Assembly (NCBI RefSeq): GCF_005938215.1
Contig: NZ_VCPD01000001.1
Span: 836,990 to 900,989, forward strand
Length of the DNA stretch: 64,000 nt
Direction of reading: 5' to 3'
Source of the DNA: Ruegeria sediminis
GTDB lineage: Bacteria > Pseudomonadota > Alphaproteobacteria > Rhodobacterales > Rhodobacteraceae
Made by a program: the position numbers and the translations under genes. Below are positions 53,895 through 62,227 of this stretch, piece by piece. Numbering within the stretch: the stretch's first letter is position 1; the number at the start of each line of letters is the position of its first letter. The notes below the pieces were generated by a model. The model searched no databases. It was not told the DNA's origin and saw only the letters and a list, made by a program, of their open reading frames with translations.

Positions 53895-55219
53895 GCCTTC
53901 GCCTCAGTTGGCGACCGGCCGGAGGAAGGCTTTTGGCGCGTATCCGCGATGACCGCCCGGTAGAACGCTGCCACCTGCTCGCCAAAGCTCTCCCAACTGC
54001 AGCTCGACCGAATGAGCTCGACCGACCCGCACCCCAGTCGCTGCCGGAGACCGGTGTCGTCGCGCAAAGTCCTTATAGCGGCGGCGATCGCCGCCGGATC
54101 TTTGGACGGTACCTGGAGGTACGTTTCTCCATGGGTCGCCGGAAGACCGGTTTCCGCGGTCGCAATTACCGGCAGGCCGGCTGCCAGCGCTTCCATCGCC
54201 GAGGAGGCGCAACCCTCTGCAAGGCTCGGGAAGACAAACATGTCGGCCGACGCGAGGTAGGATTTTAGTTCATCCTGGGGAACGAACCCGGGCATGGAGA
54301 TGCGGTCGGCGATCGCCGATCGGGCGACGATCGGGGCCGCTTCCCGGGCATCTCCCAGCGCGGTGAGGCGAAAGTCGATCCCGTCCGCGGCGAGTTCCTC
54401 CAGGGCCCGAACGAGGTATCCCGCGCCTTTGCGAAGTCCGAATTGCCCGGTGAACAGAAGTTCGAGCGGTCGATCGCCGATCGCGTAGTCGGTTTTCAGC
54501 GCTAGGAAATCCTCGCGCACGCCCAGGTAGGCGACGGCGATCTTTTCTGGTGGGTAGCCCTGGTCGACAAAGGTCATCTTCACGAAATCCGAGTTCACCA
54601 ACAGCGTGTCGGCTGCATGGCAATCCTCAAGAACGCAGGCCCAGAAAGGATCGTCGGGGGACATCCAGGCTGTTTGACCCGACATGTCTTCCGGGGCCAG
54701 CGCGTGTTCGAGAAACGCGGGATGGGCGATGGAATGGTCGGTGATGACGCGCATGCCGGCGCGTTTCGCCGCCTCGATCGCCCCGCCGGCGCCGGCGCCG
54801 CTGCGCACGTGAAAGATGTCCTGGCGCCCCAGTCTGGATCGGGACGCCCGGCCGAACGCGGCCCAGGCGATCTTCGCGGCGGTTCCGTGACGCATCGTGG
54901 TGTAGCGGCGCGTGCGGAACAGCAGTTGCGCGAGAACCTCCGGCCAGATCAGGCCATTTATCTTGCCGGGCGGGAGAAACGGCATCCGGCGCAATTCAAG
55001 CCCCTTGCGCAAATGCGGCGCGCCGAGCCGGCGGCCGATCCAGTCGATGAGGACCGCTGGCGCAAAACGGCTCGGCACCCAGCCCTGTATCACCGAGATG
55101 TCGACCCCTTGCGTGGCTATTGCCTCGACGGCTTTCACGAAATGCAGCCGGCCCAATCCGGTCGACAGGACGACTCGCACCGGCGCTTCGCCCGTCTTGT
55201 CGTCGCTGCAATCACTCAT
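53891..55219 (-). CDS. glycosyltransferase family 4 protein
   Basis: This GT-B enzyme of about 442 residues starts at ATG 55219, with GTG 55228 as an alternative. Signatures include DIFHVRSGAGAGGAIEAAKRAGMRVITDHSIAHPAFLEHAL, ELLFTGQFGLRKGAGYLVRALEELAADG, and ASADMFVFPSLAEGCASSAMEALAAGLPVIATAETG, with the conserved E-G-x8-E. It lies 14 bases after the flippase stop and overlaps the polymerase by ATGA. It probably builds an early part of the repeat unit, since its promoter-proximal position precedes wzy. Confidence 0.92.
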   Translation of the reverse strand: MSDCSDDKTGEAPVRVVLSTGLGRLHFVKAVEAIATQGVDISVIQGWVPSRFAPAVLIDWIGRRLGAPHLRKGLELRRMPFLPPGKINGLIWPEVLAQLLFRTRRYTTMRHGTAAKIAWAAFGRASRSRLGRQDIFHVRSGAGAGGAIEAAKRAGMRVITDHSIAHPAFLEHALAPEDMSGQTAWMSPDDPFWACVLEDCHAADTLLVNSDFVKMTFVDQGYPPEKIAVAYLGVREDFLALKTDYAIGDRPLELLFTGQFGLRKGAGYLVRALEELAADGIDFRLTALGDAREAAPIVARSAIADRISMPGFVPQDELKSYLASADMFVFPSLAEGCASSAMEALAAGLPVIATAETGLPATHGETYLQVPSKDPAAIAAAIRTLRDDTGLRQRLGCGSVELIRSSCSWESFGEQVAAFYRAVIADTRQKPSSGRSPTEAKA

Positions 55220-55232
55220 CCGATGCACCGCT

Positions 55233-56546
55233 TTACCCGGAGCCTGTGCGACGCGTTATGAGCCGCGTGAGCGTCCGGAGGTCATCCGTCCGCGGCAGAA
55301 GATTGTGCCAGACCCGGAAATCCTCGAGGCGCAGAACGTTCCAAATACCCACTACGGTCGACAGGATCCGGGAGATGCCAACGAAAAGGATCAACGTCAG
55401 GGGCGACTCATAGCCTGTCAGCCAGAAACCGGCAAATATGATCACCAGGCTGACCACCGCCATTTGGATCGACGGGCGCCCGATGCCGCTGGCCCGCCCG
55501 ACTTCGAGAGTGAGCGCGTTGATCGGTAGTACGGCGGAGGCCAGCAGCAGCGCGACGGCGTATTGCGCTGCCGTGGCATAGGCTTGGCCGTAGAGCAACG
55601 GCACCGCGAACGGCAGAATGACGAGACCGATCAGCACGAAGACGATGGAAAGCAGGGTTGCAAACCGGAACAGGCGCGCGATCTCGGCTGTCCGCTGTTG
55701 CGACCGCTTCTCGGCGAGATAGGGAAACAGGACCGTCCGGACCGCGGTCGTAACGACGGAATAGCCCGCGCCGACGGCGGAAACGGCGACGAAATAGTAT
55801 CCAAGCTGCGCATTGTCCCAGGAGGTGAAGGCCAGGATACGGTCCATCTGGTTGGCCAGAACGGTCAACACCACCGCGCCATGCAGGCGGATGCCGGTTG
55901 TGAAGGCATCGCGGGCAAAACCGAAGGAGATCTTGCCGAAATAAGCACGCCCATATTTCCAGGCCCAGACCATGAGGAACGGAACCCGGCTCGCCAGGAA
56001 CAAAAGCAGCGCCGTCAAAGTCTGGAAGGCTCCGCCCGTCAGTAGCCACATCGCCCCAATGAACAGTGCAAACAGGGCAGGTCCAATGAACCTCGTGTAA
56101 TTGACGAGGGTGAAAGACATTCGGCTCCGCTCTACCGCGGCCAACAAGGTGACGATCGTGTTCTGGGCAATCACTCCCACGGAAAACCACAGGAAGGCCT
56201 GCCTGGACAGGCTGGAGAAATCCGGGTGAAAGAACAAATATCCGAGATAGCCGCCGGCGATCGTGAGCAATGTGATCGCAATCCCGCCGGCTGTAAGAGT
56301 CGGGAGCATCTGAATCGGGTTTTCGTTGTCTCTGCGCAGGACAACGATCGCGCCGTCATAAAAGGACAGGATCCCGATCGCGGCCGCCAACTGTGCCATC
56401 ATCAAGGCGGCGCCGTAGTCGCCACGCGCTTCCGGGCCCAGCACCCGAGCGACCAGAACACCGGAAATAAAGGTGAAAAACGCAGCCGAGAGGCTCGATG
56501 CGGACGTGCCGAGCAAGGCCATTCTGATCGAATTGAGTTGAGTCAC
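55233..56546 (-). CDS. oligosaccharide flippase (Wzx-like)
   Basis: This 437-residue MOP-superfamily membrane protein has about twelve to fourteen helices. It begins MALLGTSASSLSAAFFTFISGVLVARVLGPEARGDYGAALM, the standard N-terminal region of Wzx flippases. Later helices include LGYYFVAVSAVGAGYSVVTTAVRTVLFPYLAEKRSQQ. It should move undecaprenyl-linked repeat units across the inner membrane for the Wzy-type polymerase. It lies downstream of a truncated pyruvyltransferase gene and is the first intact gene of the cluster. Confidence 0.92.
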   Translation of the reverse strand: MTQLNSIRMALLGTSASSLSAAFFTFISGVLVARVLGPEARGDYGAALMMAQLAAAIGILSFYDGAIVVLRRDNENPIQMLPTLTAGGIAITLLTIAGGYLGYLFFHPDFSSLSRQAFLWFSVGVIAQNTIVTLLAAVERSRMSFTLVNYTRFIGPALFALFIGAMWLLTGGAFQTLTALLLFLASRVPFLMVWAWKYGRAYFGKISFGFARDAFTTGIRLHGAVVLTVLANQMDRILAFTSWDNAQLGYYFVAVSAVGAGYSVVTTAVRTVLFPYLAEKRSQQRTAEIARLFRFATLLSIVFVLIGLVILPFAVPLLYGQAYATAAQYAVALLLASAVLPINALTLEVGRASGIGRPSIQMAVVSLVIIFAGFWLTGYESPLTLILFVGISRILSTVVGIWNVLRLEDFRVWHNLLPRTDDLRTLTRLITRRTGSG

Positions 56547-56599
56547 GAGATCACGTCTTGCAAGGGTCTGGGTCTGTCACAACAGGGTGAGCCTGCGCA

Positions 56600-56740
56600 T
56601 CAAACGGGGCCGTCCATATCCACGACGCGATCGTCCGCAAACGCCACGCGAAGGGCGCGGGCAAGGCTTATCTGGTAGAATGCGTCGCCGACAGTGTTCC
56701 AGGTCGAGTTTTTGACCGCGATCGTGAATTGCTCAGACAT
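56600..56740 (-). pseudogene. truncated polysaccharide pyruvyl transferase
   Basis: ATG 56740 overlaps the sulfotransferase stop (ATGTCTGA). It opens a 46-residue frame: MSEQFTIAVKNSTWNTVGDA, FYQISLARALRV and VVDMDGPV. The IKNSTWxNIGDGFYQxSL style is the N-terminus of polysaccharide pyruvyl transferases, normally 300-400 residues. A TGA at 56600 follows at once and the rest of the gene is gone before the flippase. It is too short for standard ORF finders. Ketal pyruvate decoration of this polymer was probably lost. Confidence 0.6.
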
Positions 56741-57631
56741 TCAATCGGGCGCCATGTCTATTGTGGTGATTTCGGTTCTCCCGCTCCAGATCTTCGGCGA
56801 GACGGGCATCCTGTGCGAAAAACCGGATCAGCATAGCGCGGAATTCCGGGTCCGTCACCGGAAGTGCGACTTGCTTGGCCCCGGGAGGCGGCGGGCAGGT
56901 TCGGTCGGCTCCTACACCGCGCGCGAGGGACCGGGCGGTGGATTTCGCCAGGCGGGCGAGGCGGCGTGCGGTCCCGGTCGCGACCGCAGGCTGTCTTGCG
57001 GCTGCGTCACCGGCGGACAGCCGCTTGTTCGCAACCGGCGCGGGGGCATCCGGAAACTGGCGCAAGCCGCCATCCGCCGCCGTCCTTCGCCGGTTTCGAG
57101 ATCCCGGATCCCGGCGATCAAGACGCGCTCTTGGCCGAACCGCGCGATCCAGCGCTCGATCTGCCACCCGATCCGGCAGGAAACAGGGTAGTTCGGCAGA
57201 AAGGTGTTGACGAAGTCGAGGCGCCGGGGATCGGCGATGGTCTCCTGCCACGCGATTTTCGGATCGAGTTCGTTCTCAACCCCGAGCTTGACCAGCTCGG
57301 CATGCAGGCTGAGAAACAGCGAGACGTTCTCCCGCGTCAGGATGACGATCTTGGCCTTGGGAAACCGCGTGGCGATTTCCGTGATCGCGACCTGCGAGCC
57401 CAGATACCAGGTCGATTTCTCGCCGACCAGCCGCCTGCCGCGCGCCTGCCTGACGACCCTCTTTGCCCAGGTGCTCTTGTTTTTTTTCGTGCCAAGGACG
57501 TCGTCGCAAAGGTAGTTCGGTTCGACCGGGCCATATGTCCAAACGTCGGGACACTCGTTCAACCAGTTCCTGAGCGCATCCGTTCCTGCCTTGGGCGCGC
57601 CAATGATGAAGAAGTCGATTGGTCGGTGCAT
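56733..57631 (-). pseudogene. sulfotransferase, frameshifted
   Basis: From ATG 57631 the frame encodes DFFIIGAPKAGTDALRNWLNECPDV with the PAPS 5'-phosphosulfate loop, then GEKSTWYLGSQVAITEIATRFPKAKIVILTRENVSLFLSLHAELV with the 3'-phosphate site. Protein-like sequence continues to ERVLIAGIRDLETGEGRRRM. It then turns to nonsense, while the next frame gives GGLRQFPDAPAPVANKRLSA and ends DPEFRAMLIRFFAQDARLAEDLERE, a normal sulfotransferase tail. 899 bases plus one equals 300 codons, so one base is missing near 57070-57095. It is either decayed or a sequencing error. Confidence 0.75.
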
Positions 57632-57728
57632 TTTTCGTTTTCTGGCGTTTTCAGGATCCGGAAAGGGACTTAAGCCTGACCTTTCGAACGGCTCTATTAC
57701 ACAAATCGGGCGATGCGCTTCTGCAGCC

Positions 57729-57935
57729 TTACCGCCGCTTATCTTCTGCTGCGGTGAAATTCCCCAGTTTCACAAGCCCTTCGTCGATTAGGGCGTTCAA
57801 CACGTAATGTATGCCTCCCACACCGACCCCGACCGCCTGCGCCAAATCTCGCTGTGACATTTCAGGGTTCTGCTCAAGCAATTGCAAAATGCGAAATCGC
57901 ACATCGTCTTGGGGTTTGTTTTCCTGGCCAGCCAT
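57729..57935 (-). CDS. truncated EPS-associated MarR-type winged-helix regulator
   Basis: This 68-residue protein is an HTH: DDVRFRILQLLEQNPEMSQRDLAQAVGVGVGGIHYVLNALIDEGLVKLGNF. It matches the N-terminal domain of EPS-associated MarR-family regulators (normally about 100 residues, with a YxYxLTPxG wing and helix). Here it stops at EDKRR, so the last third is missing. DNA binding may remain but dimerisation is doubtful. It sits just upstream of the EPS operon and divergent from the NusG-like gene. Confidence 0.7.
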   Translation of the reverse strand: MAGQENKPQDDVRFRILQLLEQNPEMSQRDLAQAVGVGVGGIHYVLNALIDEGLVKLGNFTAAEDKRR

Positions 57936-58165
57936 GGTCAGGTTGGTTTACGGCTACCGCACAAGGACTGCCCATGGCGCCTTGGTGAAAAGGTTCAGCT
58001 GGAATCAAACATTCCGCTCATGTTTGAGCGAATAGCGGCTTTCTGCGCTTGCGAAAAGTCCCAACTTCAAAAATCACTAGTGTGCCCGCGCGCCTAGCTG
58101 GAGTACATTATCTTGACGTTAGCGGACACTGCATGGTGCGAAAGAGGGTTGCGACGGTCGCCCCA

Positions 58166-58540
58166 CTATTCCAACGGCGGACGTCGCGCGGTGGCCTCGT
58201 CACCGTCGGCACGTTCGGTCTGTTCGATAGCCTCTTCCATGCTGACGGTGTTCAGCACCAGCTCGAACTGCTCGAGGATCTCTGGCGCATGCCGGCCAAC
58301 ATAAGACCGCACTGCCTCATTCTCCATCAGCTTTTTGAGGTAGCCCTTGGCGACGACGAGGTTCAGCAGCTCTGACCCATAGTTTTCTTCGGCGTGTTTG
58401 TACTTCTCTTGCACCTGGCTCATCTCGCGTTCGAGCTTGACGATCTGTTCCAGCGGATCCCCCTTGGGCTGTTCAGGCTGCGGAGGTTTGTAGTCCGTGC
58501 GCTGTTCCGGCGGCGTGGCTTTCAGAAGGGCGTCCGCATG
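58166..58540 (-). pseudogene. RepB-like partition protein C-terminal fragment
   Basis: In this frame the peptide reads LLKATPPEQRTDYKPPQPEQ, then EQIVKLEREMSQVQEKYKHAEENYGSELLNLVVAKGYLKKLMENEAVRSYVGRHAPEILEQFELVLNTVSM. That is the RepB/pfam07506 C-terminal helical domain seen in plasmid partition and related chromosomal proteins. The N-terminal ParB part is absent. Upstream it runs out of frame into a serine recombinase start. It is a deletion scar. Confidence 0.75.
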
Positions 58541-58959
58541 ACGCCTTTGACGATGGTCGAATTGGGGGAGCCGTCGTTCTCGAACTGCTCGGCGCAATAG
58601 GCGACCTGGATGCCGGCCCGGCGACAAATGTATTCGTAGTAGGCGCTCTCGTCCGCATCCTGGAATCGACCCCAGCGGCTGACATCATAGACGAGGATGG
58701 TATTGAATTCTGCGGTGCCGGCTTTGACGTCGGCGATCAGTTGTTGGAGCGCGGCCCTGCCACCGATGGTGAGGCCGCTTTTGCCTTCATCGGCATAGGT
58801 CTTGACGATCTCTATGCCGCGCTTCTCAGCGTATTCCCGGATCTTGTCGGACTGGTTGTGTGTGGAATATTGCTGATGTTCCGTCGACATACGCACGTAT
58901 TGCGCCGCCCGGAACTCTGTCACCTCGCCGGCGCCGTGCAACTCTGCCTCCGTCACCAT
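58522..58959 (-). pseudogene. N-terminal serine recombinase fragment
   Basis: ATG 58959 starts AAQYVRMSTEHQQYSTHNQSDKIREYAEKRGIEIVKTYADEGKSGLTIGGR, with the catalytic serine and following arginines. It continues ILVYDVSRWGRFQDADESAYYEY and SPNSTIVKGVMR. It then ends at TGA 58522, where a full-length enzyme would go on for 300 residues. The end is joined to a RepB-like C-terminus in another frame, near 58535-58550. So a deletion removed the rest of the recombinase and the front of a RepB-like gene. Confidence 0.85.
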
Positions 58960-59083
58960 TCAAGTCGGTCGGACGTTTGCGTTGACGGCGGGAGCTATCA
59001 AGTCGAGTTTTGCGATTTTGCACCGGACTCAACGCCCTGATTGTATTTGAAAAAATTGCGATACGGCGCGTTGTGGATGCTTG

Positions 59084-59140
59084 GCAAAACCCGACTTGCA
59101 GTCGTTCGGTTTCTGAGCCGTAGCTGTGGCCGGGTTTTGC
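59084..59140 (+). promoter_or_regulatory. 10-bp inverted repeat in the leader of the NusG-like gene
   Basis: GCAAAACCCG (59084-59093) and CGGGTTTTGC (59131-59140) are exact complements 37 bases apart, and the second arm ends one base before the AAGGGAAAGG ribosome site. With one bulged G the stem extends by three pairs. It could be a transcript hairpin controlling the antiterminator or an operator. Confidence 0.55.
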
Positions 59141-59152
59141 AAGGGAAAGGTA

Positions 59153-59665
59153 ATGACGTTTCACGGGAGCGGCACGAGCTGGCATTTGGCACAGCTGAAG
59201 CCAAATAGCGTCAGAATTGCTGATCGCAATCTTCGACGTCAGGGGTTCCGAACCTTTCTGCCCAAGGAGGATGTGACCAGACCGGTGAAGGGAAAATTCG
59301 TCCCGGTCGAGCGTCTTGTTTTCCCCGGGTACATCTTTGTAGCGTTCAACAAGCGCTTGGTCGACTGGCGCGCCATCAACTCGACGAACGGTGTCACGCG
59401 CCTGGTCAGCTTTGGTCCGGAACCAGCCACGGTACCGCTCTACATCGTCAGCCAATTGATGCTGCGCTGCGACACCGCCGGCAAGCTGCTGCCCCCGCGG
59501 CTTCTGAAACCCGGCGATCGGGTGCGCCTGACCTCGGGGTCTTTCGCGGATTTCGTGGCCGAGATCGAGAGGATCGCGCCCGACCGTCGCGTCTGGGTTC
59601 TCCTGGACATCATGGGCACTCAGACCCGTGTGGCGACGCCACCTGAGCAGCTTCGGGCCATATGA
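59153..59665 (+). CDS. NusG/RfaH-type transcription antiterminator
   Basis: This 170-residue protein starts at ATG 59153. The NGN domain spans WHLAQLKPNSVRIADRNLRRQGFRTFLPKED and FVPVERLVFPGYIFVAF. The KOW domain begins KPGDRVRLTSGSFADFVAEIERIAPDRRVWVLLDIMG. The short size and wording fit RfaH-like specialised paralogs rather than housekeeping NusG. Such genes beside EPS operons prevent premature termination over long polysaccharide transcripts. It is divergent from the truncated MarR-type gene and the recombinase scar. No ops-like element is obvious. Confidence 0.88.
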   Translation: MTFHGSGTSWHLAQLKPNSVRIADRNLRRQGFRTFLPKEDVTRPVKGKFVPVERLVFPGYIFVAFNKRLVDWRAINSTNGVTRLVSFGPEPATVPLYIVSQLMLRCDTAGKLLPPRLLKPGDRVRLTSGSFADFVAEIERIAPDRRVWVLLDIMGTQTRVATPPEQLRAI

Positions 59666-59699
59666 GTGGGCTTGGTGTCCACTCATCTGACAGGGCGGG

Positions 59700-60461
59700 T
59701 CAGGCCGCCCGGGATTGCCGCACGATAAACTGGCCGACCTTCGAGAGGTTTTTTCCGGCCAGGGTCATGACACCACCGACCTGGTTGCGCTGGATCGCCC
59801 GATAGTCCTCTTCCATCTTCTGCCGGACCCGGGCCCAGTTGCGGTTGCTGACGCCACCAAGCCGCATCTTGTAAAGCACTTCCGGAATGTAGACCGATTT
59901 TGCCTGCGTCCGCGAAAAGTAGCGCAGGATGAAATCATAGTCGGCTGCGATCCCGAAGCCGGTATCGAAACTGCCGACCCGGTCATAGACCTGGCGTCGC
60001 AGATAAAGGGTGGGATGCGCCGGCATCCAGCCGCGTTTCAGGCGCCTCGGGTAGAACGGGCCAGTCGCCCAGTGCCGGATCACGCGGGAGGTGTCGGCCT
60101 GCGACACATAGTGCAGATCGCTGAACACCGCCTCTACTTCCGGATCCGAGAAGGCCTCGGCAATGCGACCCAGAACGCTTTCATGGGCCAGAAAGTCATC
60201 GCTGTGCACGAAGCCAATGATGTCGCCTGTGGCCCGCGCGATCCCCTTGTTCAGGGCGTCATAGATGCCTGTGTCGGGCTCACTGATCAGCACCATCCGA
60301 TCATGCACGGCCCGCTGCACGGCTGCCATTGAGTCATCCTTGGATTTGCCTTCGATGATGACATGTTCGATGTCCGGGTAGTTCTGCCGGGCAATGCTGG
60401 CGATGGCCTCGCCGACGGTGGCCTCGGAATTGTAAACGGCGGTGATGACAGAAATTTTCAA
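59700..60461 (-). CDS. glycosyltransferase family 2 protein
   Basis: This 253-residue GT-A enzyme starts at TTG 60461 (MKISVITAVYNSEATVGEAIASIARQ). The donor-binding motif DTGIYDALNKGIARATGDIIGFVHSDDFL carries the DxD-like Ser-Asp-Asp. GFGIAADYDFILRYF and a C-terminal basic helix follow. This is the WcaA/EpsE-type phrase for capsule or EPS synthesis. It is convergent with the NusG-like gene, with 34 bases between stops. No ribosome site is obvious, so the start is uncertain. Confidence 0.9.
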   Translation of the reverse strand: MKISVITAVYNSEATVGEAIASIARQNYPDIEHVIIEGKSKDDSMAAVQRAVHDRMVLISEPDTGIYDALNKGIARATGDIIGFVHSDDFLAHESVLGRIAEAFSDPEVEAVFSDLHYVSQADTSRVIRHWATGPFYPRRLKRGWMPAHPTLYLRRQVYDRVGSFDTGFGIAADYDFILRYFSRTQAKSVYIPEVLYKMRLGGVSNRNWARVRQKMEEDYRAIQRNQVGGVMTLAGKNLSKVGQFIVRQSRAA

Positions 60462-60926
60462 GGAAAGACTGGCCTGATTGAATGGATCGCTTCCGGGTCT
60501 CTATCCGAGATCTCCGCCGGAGGAAACAGGGTGAACGTGCCGAGAGGCAGCGGACTGTTGTGAGCTTTGGCGTGCAACCCGCCGGTCCAGAATGTAGATT
60601 TGAGGGGGGGGGGAGAAGGAAACCCATAACGGCTTTTTTCTGAAGGGAAACCGATGCGTTGGCAAGCTGCGCAGATTTGCGGTTTTACCGCCATCTGCCG
60701 TTGTCGGCGCGAGAGAGAGTTCGACGCCAGTCCCGTTCCCTCCGCCACTTGCCCTTGTTGCCGACGTACAAGTTGCAAACGCGACTTCGGCATCCAAGTT
60801 TCGCGCTCTCTGAACTTTCGCTCGGATCCGGTTCAACCAATGTTCCGCGGTTCAGACCGTCACCTTGCCTTTCCAGAACTGGCTTGGCTCAAGTCGGCCC
60901 AAGTGCGGCGGCTTGACCACCAAGTC
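60462..60926. other. gene-less stretch with a 10-base G run
   Basis: No credible gene on either strand. The overlapping frames are Ser/Arg/Pro-rich and lack ribosome sites. G runs for ten bases at 60604-60613, a slippage-prone tract about 145 bases upstream of the GT2 start. Confidence 0.45.
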
Positions 60927-61226
60927 CTACTCCAGGCACTCCCTGCTGTGACGCGCCTTGATCTGGCAGGGGTTGTGCATGCGTTGGGCATCTTGATGGT
61001 GTCGCCTGTGGCAGGAAGGACACAGCGCAATCGGAATAAGCACGCGTTCGCCGCTGGCAATATCTGAATAAAGCTCTTCGCCGCACACCTCGAGTAGCTC
61101 GCCGCGTCGCATCAGGTCTTTCGACGAGATCCCGCAATGGCTGCACTGAGCCTCGGCAAGTGCGGCGGAATACTCCTTGGCGGTTACTTTCCGCTGATAA
61201 TTACATTCGATGGAAGACATACTCAT
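60927..61226 (-). CDS. small zinc-binding HNH-like protein
   Basis: This 99-residue protein has two metal-binding pairs, QCSHCGISSKDL near residue 29 and LCPSCHRRHHQDAQRMHNPC near 69-88. The Cys-x2-Cys...Cys-x2-Cys-His-x2-His-His pattern is like an HNH or treble-clef zinc finger. The helix between (LLEVCGEELYSDI) may be the alpha element. GAGG lies 5 bases before ATG 61226. It could be a small nuclease or nucleic-acid-binding protein. The genome neighbourhood gives no partner. Confidence 0.65.
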   Translation of the reverse strand: MSMSSIECNYQRKVTAKEYSAALAEAQCSHCGISSKDLMRRGELLEVCGEELYSDIASGERVLIPIALCPSCHRRHHQDAQRMHNPCQIKARHSRECLE

Positions 61227-61378
61227 GACCTCGCGGCGGATTCACCCAGCTGCATTTCCCACCAACCCACAATCGTACAATCGCCGGGCAGTTCCAATAC
61301 ACATTTTGGATAGGGCGTTCCACGGATGCCGGGCGACAGTTCGTTGCCTTCGGTCGGAATCATGCCCAACCGCCGCCG

Positions 61379-61978
61379 TCAATCAAACCCGAGGGCAAGC
61401 CCCGCCCGGCGCCGATCCAGAGATTTCCGGTAGGCATATCGGCTGAACAGCGTGATAGGCAGCAGTACCCTCTCTCCGAGTCCGTCGATAATCACCAGCC
61501 TGCCGCCGCGCTCTTGGGCGCGCACGATATTGTCGGTGCTGAGATCGCCGACGATGATCCCTGCGCGTTCCAGGTCGTCCACCAGTTCCATCAACTCGGC
61601 AAGAATTTCCTTGCGGCGCGGATCCCCCGCAGGCATGCCTGTCTCTTCTTCCCTCACGGTCGGGGCAAGATTTCCCTGGGGATCGGTCATCTTTTCAACC
61701 ACCATCGCGGGGCCTTCCGAGGTCCTCTCATATCCCATGAAGCGGGCGAGGCGGTCGATCTCGGGGCAGCCGCGGTGCAATGCGGCGAGGTATTCGTTCG
61801 CCTCGCGGTTCCACTGCCGCAAGTTGCCATAGCGCCATTCGCCATAGCGCGGCACCAGGTGCTTGCGCACCGGCTTGTCGCTCCGGACTTTGAGCAGAGC
61901 GCCGGGTACGCTCGGATGATCGTAGATCTTGTAGTTGCGGCTGGTCCGCAACGGGCTTGCTCCACCGAGATCGATCAT
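61379..61978 (-). CDS. YrbL-like (PhoP-regulated network) kinase-fold protein
   Basis: This is a 199-residue protein. It shows the YrbL signature: YKIYDHPSVPGALLKVRSDK near the N-terminus, YLAALHRGCPEIDRLARFMGYERTSEGPAMVVEKMTDP in the middle, and IIVGDLSTDNIVRAQERGGRLVIIDGLGERV near 145-170. The HGDLxxxN-like catalytic loop (GDLSTDN) and IIDG segment correspond to a kinase catalytic Asp and metal-binding region. Biochemical activity is unknown. YrbL is known as a PhoP/PhoQ target in enterobacteria. Confidence 0.85.
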   Translation of the reverse strand: MIDLGGASPLRTSRNYKIYDHPSVPGALLKVRSDKPVRKHLVPRYGEWRYGNLRQWNREANEYLAALHRGCPEIDRLARFMGYERTSEGPAMVVEKMTDPQGNLAPTVREEETGMPAGDPRRKEILAELMELVDDLERAGIIVGDLSTDNIVRAQERGGRLVIIDGLGERVLLPITLFSRYAYRKSLDRRRAGLALGFD

Positions 61979-62227
61979 GCCGTCAATTTCCCCGCGCTTC
62001 GGAACGGTTTGGCGCGCCGCAGGACGAATTCAGGCTCAAGCTCATCATCCCTTGTGCCAAAGCTCCATCGCGTTCCAGCCGCCAACTCAAACTGGAAAAC
62101 TGTGTATGCTCGCGGGTGGGTACATGCAAGGGCAGCCAGCCGATGTGGTGGCGCTGGGATCGCGTGACCGGTCGCGTTTTCCCGAACCGCCAAACGCGCC
62201 CCAACAGGCGGCGGTGGCGACGGGGAT

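Noticed and set aside
60458..60836. Two overlapping minus-strand frames around the G run
   Set aside because: Composition is Ser/Arg/Pro-rich in both, with no ribosome site or similarity.
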